Origin: Bacteroidetes bacterium UBA7368
GTDB lineage: Bacteria; Bacteroidota; Rhodothermia; Rhodothermales; UBA10348
Length of the DNA: 7,540 nt
Assembly (NCBI GenBank): GCA_002469915.1
Contig: DKOG01000129.1
Location: 1 to 7,540 of the forward strand
Direction: 5' to 3'
The translations under genes and the position numbers were made by a program. Shown in pieces: positions 1 through 6,764 of the stretch; positions within the stretch are counted from its first letter, which is position 1; the number at the start of each line of letters is the position of its first letter. A model generated the notes under the pieces. It saw nothing but the letters and a program-made list of their open reading frames with translations. It did not search any database and was not told where the DNA came from.

Positions 1-519
1 GCAAGTCTTGGTCAAGCATCTATCGATGCCGGTCTCAAGTCCGTCATGTTCGGGTTAGCGCTCGTCGCGCTCTTCATGATTTTCTACTACCGTACGGGTG
101 GTAGTATTGCCGATTTCGCTCTGATATTGAATCTCATTTTCATTCTTGGCATACTCGCTGGCTTCGGTGCCACGCTAACGTTACCTGGTATTGCCGGTAT
201 CGTGCTGACTATCGGTATGGCGGTGGATGCCAACGTGCTGATATTTGAGCGAGTTCGAGAAGAGCAATCGACCGGGAAGACCTTAAAAGCTTCGATGGAA
301 GGCGGCTATGCAAAAGCGCTATCTGCCATCTTCGATGCCAACATCACGACCTTTTTCGTTGGAGTAATTCTTTACTCTTTCGGACTCGGACCTATCCAGG
401 GATTTGCAGTCACTCTGATGGCTGGAATTCTTTCCTCCATGTTCACCGCCATCATTTTCACCCGCATCCTTATGGATTACATGGTTGTGGAAAAGAAACT
501 GACCGTCAGCTTCGGCTGA
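1..519 (+). CDS. secD: Protein translocase subunit SecD, C-terminal part (5' end outside window)
   Basis: This is the last 172 residues of SecD, open at the left edge in frame 1. SecD works with SecF as the membrane complex that uses the proton motive force to help pull exported proteins through SecYEG. The fragment begins with the typical SLGQASIDAG stretch ahead of a membrane helix (about residues 15-31 of the fragment). Two further helices follow (about 37-60 and 62-83). The second ends in the conserved motif GMAVDANVLIFERVREE. Its Asp (fragment residue 76) matches the membrane-embedded Asp519 of E. coli SecD, which is needed for proton transport. Two more hydrophobic helices (about 105-125 and 133-158) complete the RND-like bundle. 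The large periplasmic P1 domain lies upstream and is not seen. secF follows after 54 bp, as expected for an operon. Family identity is very secure. Confidence 0.96.
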   Translation, partial: ASLGQASIDAGLKSVMFGLALVALFMIFYYRTGGSIADFALILNLIFILGILAGFGATLTLPGIAGIVLTIGMAVDANVLIFERVREEQSTGKTLKASMEGGYAKALSAIFDANITTFFVGVILYSFGLGPIQGFAVTLMAGILSSMFTAIIFTRILMDYMVVEKKLTVSFG

Positions 520-573
520 GCTAGGTGAACAAGAGTTTTGAACCGGCCCTGGAGGCCAAGAACTGAAATAAAC

Positions 574-1494
574 ATGCGTATTTTTGAAAATATCAATTAC
601 GAGTTCATCGGCAGACGTAAGATGGGATATGTGATCTCAGGCGTTCTGATTCTGGTGAGTCTTGTATCCTTCGCGATTAATGGCCTTGAACTCGGTATCG
701 ATTTCAAGGGTGGTCGCGAATTTGTGGTTGAAACCACCTCTCCGCTGGACGTAACCACCGTTCGAACAGCACTAACTGACGTACTGGAGTTCGCTCCGGA
801 AGTCAAAACCTACCAGTACAATGGTGCTCAGCAGTTACTCGTTCGCACGGTTGTGGATGGCGATGCTGATGTACTTCGTAATCAGATTATTGACACGATT
901 GGCAGGACCTTTCCTGAAGTCGAGCCCAAAATCGAGAAGACCTACGTGGTAAGTGCCAACTTCGCTGAAGACATGAAGCGGGGCTCTATCTACTCGATTA
1001 TTGGTTCACTGTTGGTAATTTTCGTCTACATCCTCATTCGATTCGAATGGAGATTTGGCGTTGGTGCCGTTGCAGCGCTCTTTCATGACGTGATTATCAC
1101 GCTCGGTGTGTTCTCGCTTATGCAGAACATTCTCGGATTCTCTTTGCAGATCGATCAGACTATTATCGCTGCATTCCTGACCATTGTCGGGTATTCCTTG
1201 AACGATACGGTCGTTGTTTTTGACCGAATCAGGGAGTACACGGGATTGTTCAAGTCAGAGAATTACGAGAACGTGCTCAACAAGTCGATCAATAACACAT
1301 TGAGTAGAACCGTTGTCACATCCGGAACGACCTTGCTCGTAGTAACTGTCCTATTTATATTCGGTGGCGAGGTGTTGCGCGGATTCGCGTTTGCCCTGAT
1401 CATCGGTATCCTAATCGGGACCTACTCTTCCGTTTTTGTGGCTTCGCCCGTAGTTCTTGAATTACGACTCAGAGCTGCTGGAAAGCGCAAGTAA
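574..1494 (+). CDS. secF: Protein translocase subunit SecF
   Basis: This 306-residue protein has the usual length of a stand-alone SecF. Helix 1 spans about residues 17-36 and is followed by the family motif GIDFKGG (41-47), then the periplasmic P4 domain. Five further helices lie at about 139-156, 163-184, 194-215, 247-264 and 270-292. The motif VGYSLNDTVVVFDRIRE (205-221) is diagnostic. Asp211 and Arg245 are 34 residues apart and match Asp213 and Arg247 of E. coli SecF, which are important for proton-coupled function. I chose the ATG at 574 because the protein then starts MRIFENINYEFIGRRK, like other SecF proteins. A TTG at 538 would only add an unconserved 12-residue leader. A GGAGG at 551-555 lies 18 bp before the ATG, which is too far for a normal ribosome site. 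The gene is co-oriented with secD and probably co-transcribed. Confidence 0.96.
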   Translation: MRIFENINYEFIGRRKMGYVISGVLILVSLVSFAINGLELGIDFKGGREFVVETTSPLDVTTVRTALTDVLEFAPEVKTYQYNGAQQLLVRTVVDGDADVLRNQIIDTIGRTFPEVEPKIEKTYVVSANFAEDMKRGSIYSIIGSLLVIFVYILIRFEWRFGVGAVAALFHDVIITLGVFSLMQNILGFSLQIDQTIIAAFLTIVGYSLNDTVVVFDRIREYTGLFKSENYENVLNKSINNTLSRTVVTSGTTLLVVTVLFIFGGEVLRGFAFALIIGILIGTYSSVFVASPVVLELRLRAAGKRK

Positions 1495-1534
1495 GAACCA
1501 ATTAGATTCCATATTTCACGACACGTGAGGAAAA

Positions 1535-1876
1535 ATGAATTACAACGTAGGCGAACGTTACAACAGTGTTGTCATCACGCTTAAAGGCAACGTGATGGGC
1601 GGACCTGATGGCTCTAAACTTCATGATACACTACATGAATTGAAAGAAGGAGGGAAAACCAATGTTGTGGTCGACCTTTCCAAAATGAAATTCATGAACT
1701 CGAGTGGTCTCGGAATGCTGATTAGTGCGATGACAACGATGCGTAACGCCGGAGGAGACCTTCGTCTCGCCAAAGTTGCGGACCGTATACAGTCACTTCT
1801 AGTCATCACGAAGTTGATTACTGTTTTCAAGCATTATGAGTCGGTTGAAGAAGCCGCCAAAAGCTACCAAGACTAA
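1535..1876 (+). CDS. STAS-domain anti-sigma factor antagonist (SpoIIAA/RsbV type)
   Basis: This small cytoplasmic protein of 113 residues consists of one STAS domain. Such proteins release a sigma factor, or another target, by binding an anti-sigma kinase; phosphorylation of a serine switches them off. The sequence VVDLSKMKFMNSSGLGML (residues 45-62) matches the SpoIIAA segment around its phosphorylated Ser58, so Ser56 is the predicted site. The residue just before it is Asn55, where SpoIIAA has Asp57. The downstream part GGDLRLAKV also fits the fold. The ATG at 1535 is preceded by GTGAGG at 1525-1530, only 4 bp away, which is a short but usable ribosome site. The gene lies 40 bp after secF and just before a strong terminator, so it is probably the last gene of the secDF transcript. 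No cognate kinase or PP2C phosphatase is in the window, so its partner is unknown. Confidence 0.9.
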   Translation: MNYNVGERYNSVVITLKGNVMGGPDGSKLHDTLHELKEGGKTNVVVDLSKMKFMNSSGLGMLISAMTTMRNAGGDLRLAKVADRIQSLLVITKLITVFKHYESVEEAAKSYQD

Positions 1877-1889
1877 GACACAGTCGTTT

Positions 1890-1916
1890 CTTCTCGGATT
1901 CTCTAAGAGAGAGAAG
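1890..1916 (+). other. Possible small hairpin after the STAS gene
   Basis: CTTCTC (1890-1895) pairs with GAGAAG (1911-1916). An inner TCTC (1900-1903) pairs with GAGA (1907-1910) across a 3-base loop, leaving a GGAT bulge on one side. It has no T-tract, so it is not itself a terminator. It may protect the 3' end of the message or be chance in a purine/pyrimidine-biased stretch. Confidence 0.25.
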
Positions 1917-1946
1917 GAACGTATTCGGTCTATATAGTATCACGGT

Positions 1947-1987
1947 AAAGGCGGCGGGTGAGAACCCGCCGCCTTTATCTTGTTTTT
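1947..1987 (+). terminator. Strong rho-independent terminator after the secDF-STAS unit
   Basis: A perfect 13-bp stem is formed by 1947-1959 and 1964-1976, with AAAGGCGGCGGGT pairing to ACCCGCCGCCTTT. The 4-base loop GAGA is of the stable GNRA type. The stem is GC-rich at its core and is followed by TTTATCTTGTTTTT, giving a U-rich tail. The left side lacks a long A-tract, so it is built to stop plus-strand transcription only. It separates the STAS gene from purA. Confidence 0.93.
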
Positions 1988-1997
1988 AGAATGGGTT

Positions 1998-2013
1998 CGT
2001 GCTTTAAGGCACG
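1998..2013 (+). other. Short inverted repeat just upstream of the purA ribosome site
   Basis: CGTGC (1998-2002) and GCACG (2009-2013) form a 5-bp stem, extendable by one T-G wobble, around a TTTAAG loop. It ends 1 bp before the AAAGGAGG sequence of purA. It could shape the leader of the purA message or be an operator half-site pair. It is too short to call with confidence. Confidence 0.25.
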
Positions 2014-2014
2014 C

Positions 2015-2022
2015 AAAGGAGG
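2015..2022 (+). promoter_or_regulatory. Strong Shine-Dalgarno site of purA
   Basis: AAAGGAGG lies 9 bp before the ATG at 2032. This is a near-consensus ribosome binding site at a good distance and it fixes the purA start. It stands out because most other starts in the window have no clear site. Confidence 0.85.
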
Positions 2023-2031
2023 CTATCGGAT

Positions 2032-3306
2032 ATGCCCGTCAGCGTAGTAATTGGAAGCCAATGGGGCGACGAAGGAAAAGGGAAGATTGTTGACCTGATT
2101 AGTCAGGACATCGACATCGTCGCTAGGTATCAAGGTGGAGCCAACGCAGGTCACACGATCTGTTGGGGTGATGAAACGTTCGTACTGCATCTCGTCCCGA
2201 GTGGAATATTTCAGCCGAACGTTCAGTGCGTCATTGGCAACGGAGTAGTGATCGATCCGGTCGCTATGGTCGAGGAGATCAACATGATCAAAGACCTCGG
2301 CTATAATGTGGAAGGACGCTTGTTCATTTCGCACAATGCGCATCTGATCATGCCTTATCACAAGCGCATAGAAGAGGCGCGTGAGAGGTGGAGAGACGCG
2401 GGAGCTATCGGTACGACTGGGCGAGGAATTGGTCCTGCGTACGTCGATAAGTTTGCTCGGACAGGCGTGCGTGTAGTCGACCTATTGGACAGAGATATTC
2501 TTCGGAAGAAGCTGATGTCTTCTCTTGAGGAAAAGAACGCTATTCTAGAGAACGTATATGGTGCTGAGAAGATTGATGTCGAGGCAATGATCGAGGAGTA
2601 TGTCGAATTTGATAAGCTCATCGATCCATACGTCAAGGATACAACCAATTTCCTAGTACATGCACTCAAAGAAGGCAAACACGTGCTGGCAGAAGGCGCT
2701 CAGGGCTCTCTCCTGGACGTAGATTTCGGTACGTATCCATTTGTGACGAGTAGTCATCCGACCGTAGGAGGGTGCTGTACGGGCCTTGGAGTACCACCGA
2801 CGAGCATCAATAGAGTCATTGGAATCGTTAAAGCGTATTGCACGCGAGTCGGAAACGGGCCGTTTCCAACGGAACTTGAGGGCGATAATGGTGAGGCATT
2901 GCGTAAGGCTGGACATGAGTTTGGTGCCACTACAGGCCGCCCACGTCGTTGCGGATGGTTAGACTTGGTTGCTCTCAACTACACGAGTATGATCAACGGA
3001 TTCACTGAACTGGCGATTACTAAGCTAGACGTGCTTTCCGGGCTGGACGAAATTGACGTGTGCACGGGATATCGTGTAAATGGAAAATCGACCAAGCGAT
3101 TCCCCAGTGATATCCGGATGCTGAGCAGCGTTGAGCCGGAATACGTGACCCTTCCCGGATGGAGTGAAGACATTACCGGTGTAACCGATTGGGATAAACT
3201 TCCCAAAAACGCGCAGGACTATCTTTCGTTTATTTCTGAGTACCTTGATGTGCCAGCGCACATTGTCTCCTCGGGACCGAAGCGTGAGCAGACCATTATT
3301 CGATAA
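2032..3306 (+). CDS. purA: Adenylosuccinate synthetase PurA
   Basis: PurA joins IMP and aspartate using GTP to make adenylosuccinate, the first committed step from IMP to AMP, in the cytoplasm. The protein is 424 residues, normal for bacteria. It starts MPVSVVIGSQWGDEGKGK, with the GTP-binding loop at residues 12-18 including catalytic Asp13. GGANAGHTI places catalytic His41 exactly as in E. coli. The IMP-binding motif GTTGRGIGPAY is at 127-137. EGAQGSLLDVDFGTYPF starts at 221 and supplies Gln224. The aspartate-binding loop ATTGRPRR (299-306) supplies Arg303 and Arg305. All key residues are present and the gene is intact. The start is fixed by the upstream AAAGGAGG. It follows a terminator, so it should have its own promoter in the short gap, although I cannot identify a clear one. 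A sensor kinase gene follows after 17 bp. Confidence 0.97.
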   Translation: MPVSVVIGSQWGDEGKGKIVDLISQDIDIVARYQGGANAGHTICWGDETFVLHLVPSGIFQPNVQCVIGNGVVIDPVAMVEEINMIKDLGYNVEGRLFISHNAHLIMPYHKRIEEARERWRDAGAIGTTGRGIGPAYVDKFARTGVRVVDLLDRDILRKKLMSSLEEKNAILENVYGAEKIDVEAMIEEYVEFDKLIDPYVKDTTNFLVHALKEGKHVLAEGAQGSLLDVDFGTYPFVTSSHPTVGGCCTGLGVPPTSINRVIGIVKAYCTRVGNGPFPTELEGDNGEALRKAGHEFGATTGRPRRCGWLDLVALNYTSMINGFTELAITKLDVLSGLDEIDVCTGYRVNGKSTKRFPSDIRMLSSVEPEYVTLPGWSEDITGVTDWDKLPKNAQDYLSFISEYLDVPAHIVSSGPKREQTIIR

Positions 3307-3323
3307 CAGCCCCGTCGTGGTAT

Positions 3324-4736
3324 ATGAAAGCGCATCGTGTATCAGTCAACCTGAAGCTGGGTCTCATCAGTTTTGCGGTACTGATATCCGTAGCCTCACT
3401 GTGGTATACCACACGTCTTGTAGATCGACTTAAAGCCAGGGAGACCTCTGTCGTACAACTTTGGGCTGATGCCCTTGCAGAGATACCAAAGAATCAGCAA
3501 CAAGTCGCTAGCAATCCTCCCCCAGAACTGTTGCGAGAAATTGAAGGTATTCTGAGTGCCGTACGTCAAATTCCCGCGGTTGCCGCTTCCTTTTCTGAAG
3601 AGGACTTTCAGGATTACATAGATGTGCTTACCTGGGCTCGAACGCGTCCAAGAGGCTACAATATCGATTTTGTAACGGATCTCTTGGCAGACACGACCTC
3701 GTCTCTTTTTAGAAATATTCCTGTCATCATGGTCGACTCATCTTCCGGCATGCCGGCTAGATGGTATGATGTAGGTGATGTGCCGGGGAATTTTTCAGGG
3801 TTGGATGAAGCTGAATCACGGAGGCTGACGCTCAAGCTCATGACTACCGTGGAGGACATGGCGGCAATTCATGAGCCGATTCCTATCGTCGTTGTCTTTC
3901 CTGCCACTGAAAACTCGCCTTCGATTCGATTTGTACAGTATGTGTATTACGGGGAGTCTCAGCTGATTGTGGGATTGCGCTGGTTCCCATTTGTGCAATT
4001 GCTGTTCGTCTCACTCTTTGTTTTGGTCGGGTATCTAGGGTTTTCTCATATTCGCCGCAGTGAACAGTCTAGCTTATGGGTGGGTATGGCGAAGGAAGCA
4101 GCGCATCAACTGGGTACTCCCATTTCTAGTCTGATGGGTTGGCTGGAATACTTGCGCTATCAGGAAAAAACAAGCCCAGGAGAATCAGCTGAAAAAACCT
4201 ACGAGGAAATTGAGGAAGATATCGCCCGACTGCGACGGGTCGCATCTCGTTTTTCCGATATCGGATCCCTACCCAAGTTAGATCCGCAACCCATCGCACC
4301 TGTCATTGAGAATACCGCCAGTTACATCGAGCGTAGACTTCCCCAGCAAGGCATGCTCATTAAGCTTAACGTGGATGTGGATCCTGATTACACCGTTCCG
4401 CTAAATGCAGAGCTTTTTGAATGGGTAATCGAAAACCTTTTAAAAAATGCCCTAGATGCCCTAGGATCCGATCAAGGGAATATCACTCTTGATGCATCAT
4501 CCGGTGAAGGCATCATTCAGATCGATATCTCAGATACCGGAAAAGGGATTGATCGTCGAGACTGGAAAAATGTCTTTCGTCCTGGGTTCAGTACCAAAAA
4601 AAGAGGGTGGGGACTAGGCTTGAGTCTGGCTAAGCGCATCGTGGAAGATTACCATGGAGGAAGTCTTTCACTCGTTTCCTCTCGTCCGGGGCAGGGGACA
4701 ACCTTCCGAATCGAACTTCCAGAAAGCGCTAGTTAA
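3324..4736 (+). CDS. Membrane sensor histidine kinase (orphan, HQLGTP type)
   Basis: This 470-residue protein is predicted to sense a signal outside the membrane and autophosphorylate a histidine. Helix 1 is at about residues 10-28. A non-cytoplasmic region of about 190 residues follows, and helix 2 is at about 221-241. I see no room for a HAMP domain: the H-box begins shortly after helix 2, with KEAAHQLGTPISSL and the phosphoacceptor His261. The ATPase domain has an N-box (ENLLKNALDA, 370-379), a G1 box (DTGKGID, 404-410), an F-box region (VFRPGFSTKK) and a G2 box (GWGLGLSLAKRIV, from 428). All catalytic elements are intact. The HQLGTP form is common in Bacteroidota-like kinases. The ATG lies 17 bp after purA, so the two are probably co-transcribed, but there is no strong ribosome site. 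No response regulator is adjacent. Its 3' end overlaps the convergent gene by 8 bp. Confidence 0.93.
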   Translation: MKAHRVSVNLKLGLISFAVLISVASLWYTTRLVDRLKARETSVVQLWADALAEIPKNQQQVASNPPPELLREIEGILSAVRQIPAVAASFSEEDFQDYIDVLTWARTRPRGYNIDFVTDLLADTTSSLFRNIPVIMVDSSSGMPARWYDVGDVPGNFSGLDEAESRRLTLKLMTTVEDMAAIHEPIPIVVVFPATENSPSIRFVQYVYYGESQLIVGLRWFPFVQLLFVSLFVLVGYLGFSHIRRSEQSSLWVGMAKEAAHQLGTPISSLMGWLEYLRYQEKTSPGESAEKTYEEIEEDIARLRRVASRFSDIGSLPKLDPQPIAPVIENTASYIERRLPQQGMLIKLNVDVDPDYTVPLNAELFEWVIENLLKNALDALGSDQGNITLDASSGEGIIQIDISDTGKGIDRRDWKNVFRPGFSTKKRGWGLGLSLAKRIVEDYHGGSLSLVSSRPGQGTTFRIELPESAS

Positions 4737-5814
4737 ATTGTACTCCGTTCCGGAATACGAGCGGATTTTCGTCGGTATAGATGACATAGATATCATCCCG
4801 GTTTCGGAACACCATGCGTGAACCTTCGCCACGTTCGGTAACGTCCAATCCTCTTGGATGAGCAATCTGATTGAGCGTCGCTTCATCAACCATGGTTCTG
4901 GGGTCTTCAGCTAGAATCATGGAGTAGGTAAGAATGAAGACGTACAGATCGTCCGAATTGGATTGAAAATGCAGAACTGGAATGGATACATCTTCAAAAA
5001 CTTGAGCAATTGAAAGGCCTAGGAGGGTATGATCTTGGACAATGGGAACGGTCGCACGGAACCCCATGCGGTCTTCCATAAACCGTTCTATTTGAGCATG
5101 ATCTGAACCCGTGAAAGCGAGATCATTAGCCACCTCGATTCCGTCTAGTTGAGAGATGAAGTCTGCATTACCTGATACGACCACAGGACTGGGCGGCTTC
5201 GCAATCCATGTCGCAATGGCCGACACAATCAGAATAAGTAGGACGCCACCAGCGATTCTGGCCGCCATCTTTGATTTCTTGGTCGTTGAATCGGATTTCG
5301 GGGAGGAGTCTACGCCTTGGCGACGTTTGGATTCTTCCTCTATTCGTAGCCTGAGTACGGAGGGAACGGGAGCAAGGACCGAATTCAAGTACGCGTTCAG
5401 GGCACGATGGATTTCCTGATCTGTCAACTCGGAAGCGGAAACACGGGTCAGCCCTCGATCTAGCTTGCGCTGCAGGAGATAACGGAATGTCGTACGCTCG
5501 ACGGAATCCCCATCGGAGTGCGAAAAGGCATCTCGAACCGCAATTCGTCTTTTCGCCGGCAAATTGGCAAAAATGTCCGGGATCGCTTCAATAACGTCAT
5601 TCGTAAAACGAGCCCGCGTTAGCAGATCTGAACTTCCGTCCTTAACGGTGCTCGAAACCTGTTCAAGAATGGCTTGCTTTGATGAACAGGTCGGATCGTT
5701 GCGCTTTCGGAGGAGGGCATATTCTACCATCCGAGTCGCTTCCATGTCATTTTTGGCGACCAACTGTGCCAAAACATAAAGCTCGTCCAAGTCATTTTGA
5801 GGGGCTTTGGGCAC
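4729..5814 (-). CDS. Single-pass membrane protein with anti-sigma-factor-like outer domain
   Basis: I do not recognise a named gene. The 361-residue protein has no N-terminal signal peptide. It has a cytoplasmic region (1-182) ending in a basic, charged linker, one membrane helix (about 187-205) and an outer domain (206-361). The outer domain has the pattern of the periplasmic part of transmembrane anti-sigma factors: IERFMEDRMGFRATVP (242-257), then GLSIAQVFEDVSIPVLHF (266-283) and LYVFIL (290-295), then RMVFRNRDDIYVIYTDE near the end. The inner region lacks the usual HxxxCxxC zinc motif; it has a single Cys43. Instead it has weak sigma-factor-like pieces: LAQLVAKNDMEATRMVEYALLR (region-2-like) and NLPAKRRIAV (84-93, region-4-like). 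A segment around 141-152 (EIHRALNAYLNS) recalls the helical anti-sigma domain. The start is a GTG at 5812-5814, only 5 bp after the SAM hydrolase gene, so translation is probably coupled. The regulatory role is inference. Confidence 0.85.
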   Translation of the reverse strand: MPKAPQNDLDELYVLAQLVAKNDMEATRMVEYALLRKRNDPTCSSKQAILEQVSSTVKDGSSDLLTRARFTNDVIEAIPDIFANLPAKRRIAVRDAFSHSDGDSVERTTFRYLLQRKLDRGLTRVSASELTDQEIHRALNAYLNSVLAPVPSVLRLRIEEESKRRQGVDSSPKSDSTTKKSKMAARIAGGVLLILIVSAIATWIAKPPSPVVVSGNADFISQLDGIEVANDLAFTGSDHAQIERFMEDRMGFRATVPIVQDHTLLGLSIAQVFEDVSIPVLHFQSNSDDLYVFILTYSMILAEDPRTMVDEATLNQIAHPRGLDVTERGEGSRMVFRNRDDIYVIYTDENPLVFRNGVQFN

Positions 5815-5819
5815 GGGAT

Positions 5820-6698
5820 TTAGCTTTTATGGTCTGTAAAGACAAGGTTTACGGGATTTCCCTTTCTGATATCAAACAGTTGGGATGCAGATCCCCGATA
5901 AATGGCAATTTCTACAAATTCGCTGCTATTGAACAATAAGGTTGCATCACCACGATCAACGGATCCATAAGTCCCGCTCATTTGATCGATGATGGTATTT
6001 CCAGCATAACACTTGAACGGTCGGCCGGATTGTGTTTTCTCAAACAACTCCTTCGTTATGTTGGTGATGCAGTTTCCGAATCGGTCCACGTGCACAACCC
6101 AGCCCTGAATACCTTGGTCATCGGTCATGGGCAGCGCCCAGTGCATGGTTTTGATATTGGATAGAGGAGTACCTGCTGTTGAAAGAGATAGGCCCGTCGT
6201 TAAATGGGCCGCGACTGGAGCAAAAACATCTCGGCCATGAAAGGTTGAACTTGGGGTAGGCGAATTCCAGAACTGGGTTTTATCTAATTCCACGATCAAT
6301 TCCGCATCGGATCCTGAAATGAGAAGTGAAAAAAGACCATTGTCTGGGCCAACAAAAATTTGACCTTTATACTTGAGTGCGATGGCCTTCCTATCTGTTC
6401 CGACGCCAGGATCCACAACGGCAAGATGGACGGTACCCTCTGGAAAGTTTGAAGCCGTGTTTCTTAGGATAAACGCACCTTCCATGACGTCCTGAGGTGA
6501 TATCTGATGCGAAATATCAACGATGCGGATATCAGAGTTAATTTCGAGGATAACGCCCTTCATGGCGGCTACGTAACCGTCCTGCATACCGTAATCGGTA
6601 GTGAGGGTTAATATTCCGGAAGTCGTAATCACGTACGGGTTATAGAATTCGCTTTGAGGGGTCTCTTGATTGGGCTCGGGTATCAAAGATACGATCAT
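5820..6698 (-). CDS. SAM hydroxide adenosyltransferase (DUF62 family, SAM hydrolase)
   Basis: Members of this family split S-adenosylmethionine with water-derived hydroxide to give adenosine and methionine, and they are related to the fluorinase and chlorinase enzymes. From the ATG at 6696-6698 the protein has 292 residues. The family N-terminus ILTLTTDYGMQDGYVAAMKGVI begins at residue 29. The characterised Asp-Arg-His triad is present: Asp96 in VVDPGVG, Arg103 in DRKAI, and His154 in FHGRDVFAP. Spacing matches the archaeal protein PH0463 (Asp68, Arg75, His127) within one residue. GPDNGLFS is also typical. The C-terminal beta-barrel part includes VDRFGNCITNI. The start is uncertain. A GTG at 6630-6632 gives 270 residues and the most family-like N-terminus, and a TTG at 6723-6725 gives 301; none has a clear ribosome site. 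It is the first gene of a tight minus-strand pair and diverges from yraN. Confidence 0.92.
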   Translation of the reverse strand: MIVSLIPEPNQETPQSEFYNPYVITTSGILTLTTDYGMQDGYVAAMKGVILEINSDIRIVDISHQISPQDVMEGAFILRNTASNFPEGTVHLAVVDPGVGTDRKAIALKYKGQIFVGPDNGLFSLLISGSDAELIVELDKTQFWNSPTPSSTFHGRDVFAPVAAHLTTGLSLSTAGTPLSNIKTMHWALPMTDDQGIQGWVVHVDRFGNCITNITKELFEKTQSGRPFKCYAGNTIIDQMSGTYGSVDRGDATLLFNSSEFVEIAIYRGSASQLFDIRKGNPVNLVFTDHKS

Positions 6699-6712
6699 CG
6701 CGGGACATCCGA

Positions 6713-6738
6713 TAAAACTGAACAAAACGGCAGTTTTA
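6713..6738 (-). promoter_or_regulatory. Inverted repeat with two competing pairings in the SAM hydrolase leader
   Basis: TAAAACTG (6713-6720) and CAGTTTTA (6731-6738) form an 8-bp inverted repeat with a 10-base spacer. The GTTTT of the right arm can instead pair with a nearer AAAAC (6724-6728) across GGCA. The two pairings exclude each other. If the ATG at 6698 is used, this element is in the 5' untranslated leader. It could be an operator or an RNA switch, or it could be chance. Confidence 0.35.
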
Positions 6739-6764
6739 GCGCCACGCTCGCCGGCTCAAACCTC

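Noticed and set aside
545..557. GGCC-CTGGA-GGCC inverted repeat between secD and secF
   Set aside because: A 4-bp stem is too short to support a terminator or a regulatory site.
538..573. TTG start giving SecF a 12-residue N-terminal extension
   Set aside because: The extension is unlike SecF N-termini, and the ATG at 574 begins with typical family sequence.
1931..1940. TATATAGTAT as a -10 promoter element for purA
   Set aside because: There is no matching -35 element at a suitable distance, and it lies upstream of the strong terminator, which would stop its transcript.
2023..3261. Several minus-strand open frames of 70-112 codons inside purA
   Set aside because: They are shadows of the fully conserved PurA frame and have Ser/Arg-rich, low-quality translations.
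5156..5939. Plus-strand open frames opposite the anti-sigma-like gene and the SAM hydrolase
   Set aside because: They are antisense shadows without ribosome sites or motifs; the minus-strand frames are continuous and match or resemble known families.
6713..6738. A known SAM riboswitch upstream of the SAM hydrolase gene
   Set aside because: The leader is only about 60 bases and shows none of the multi-helix structure of known SAM riboswitch classes.
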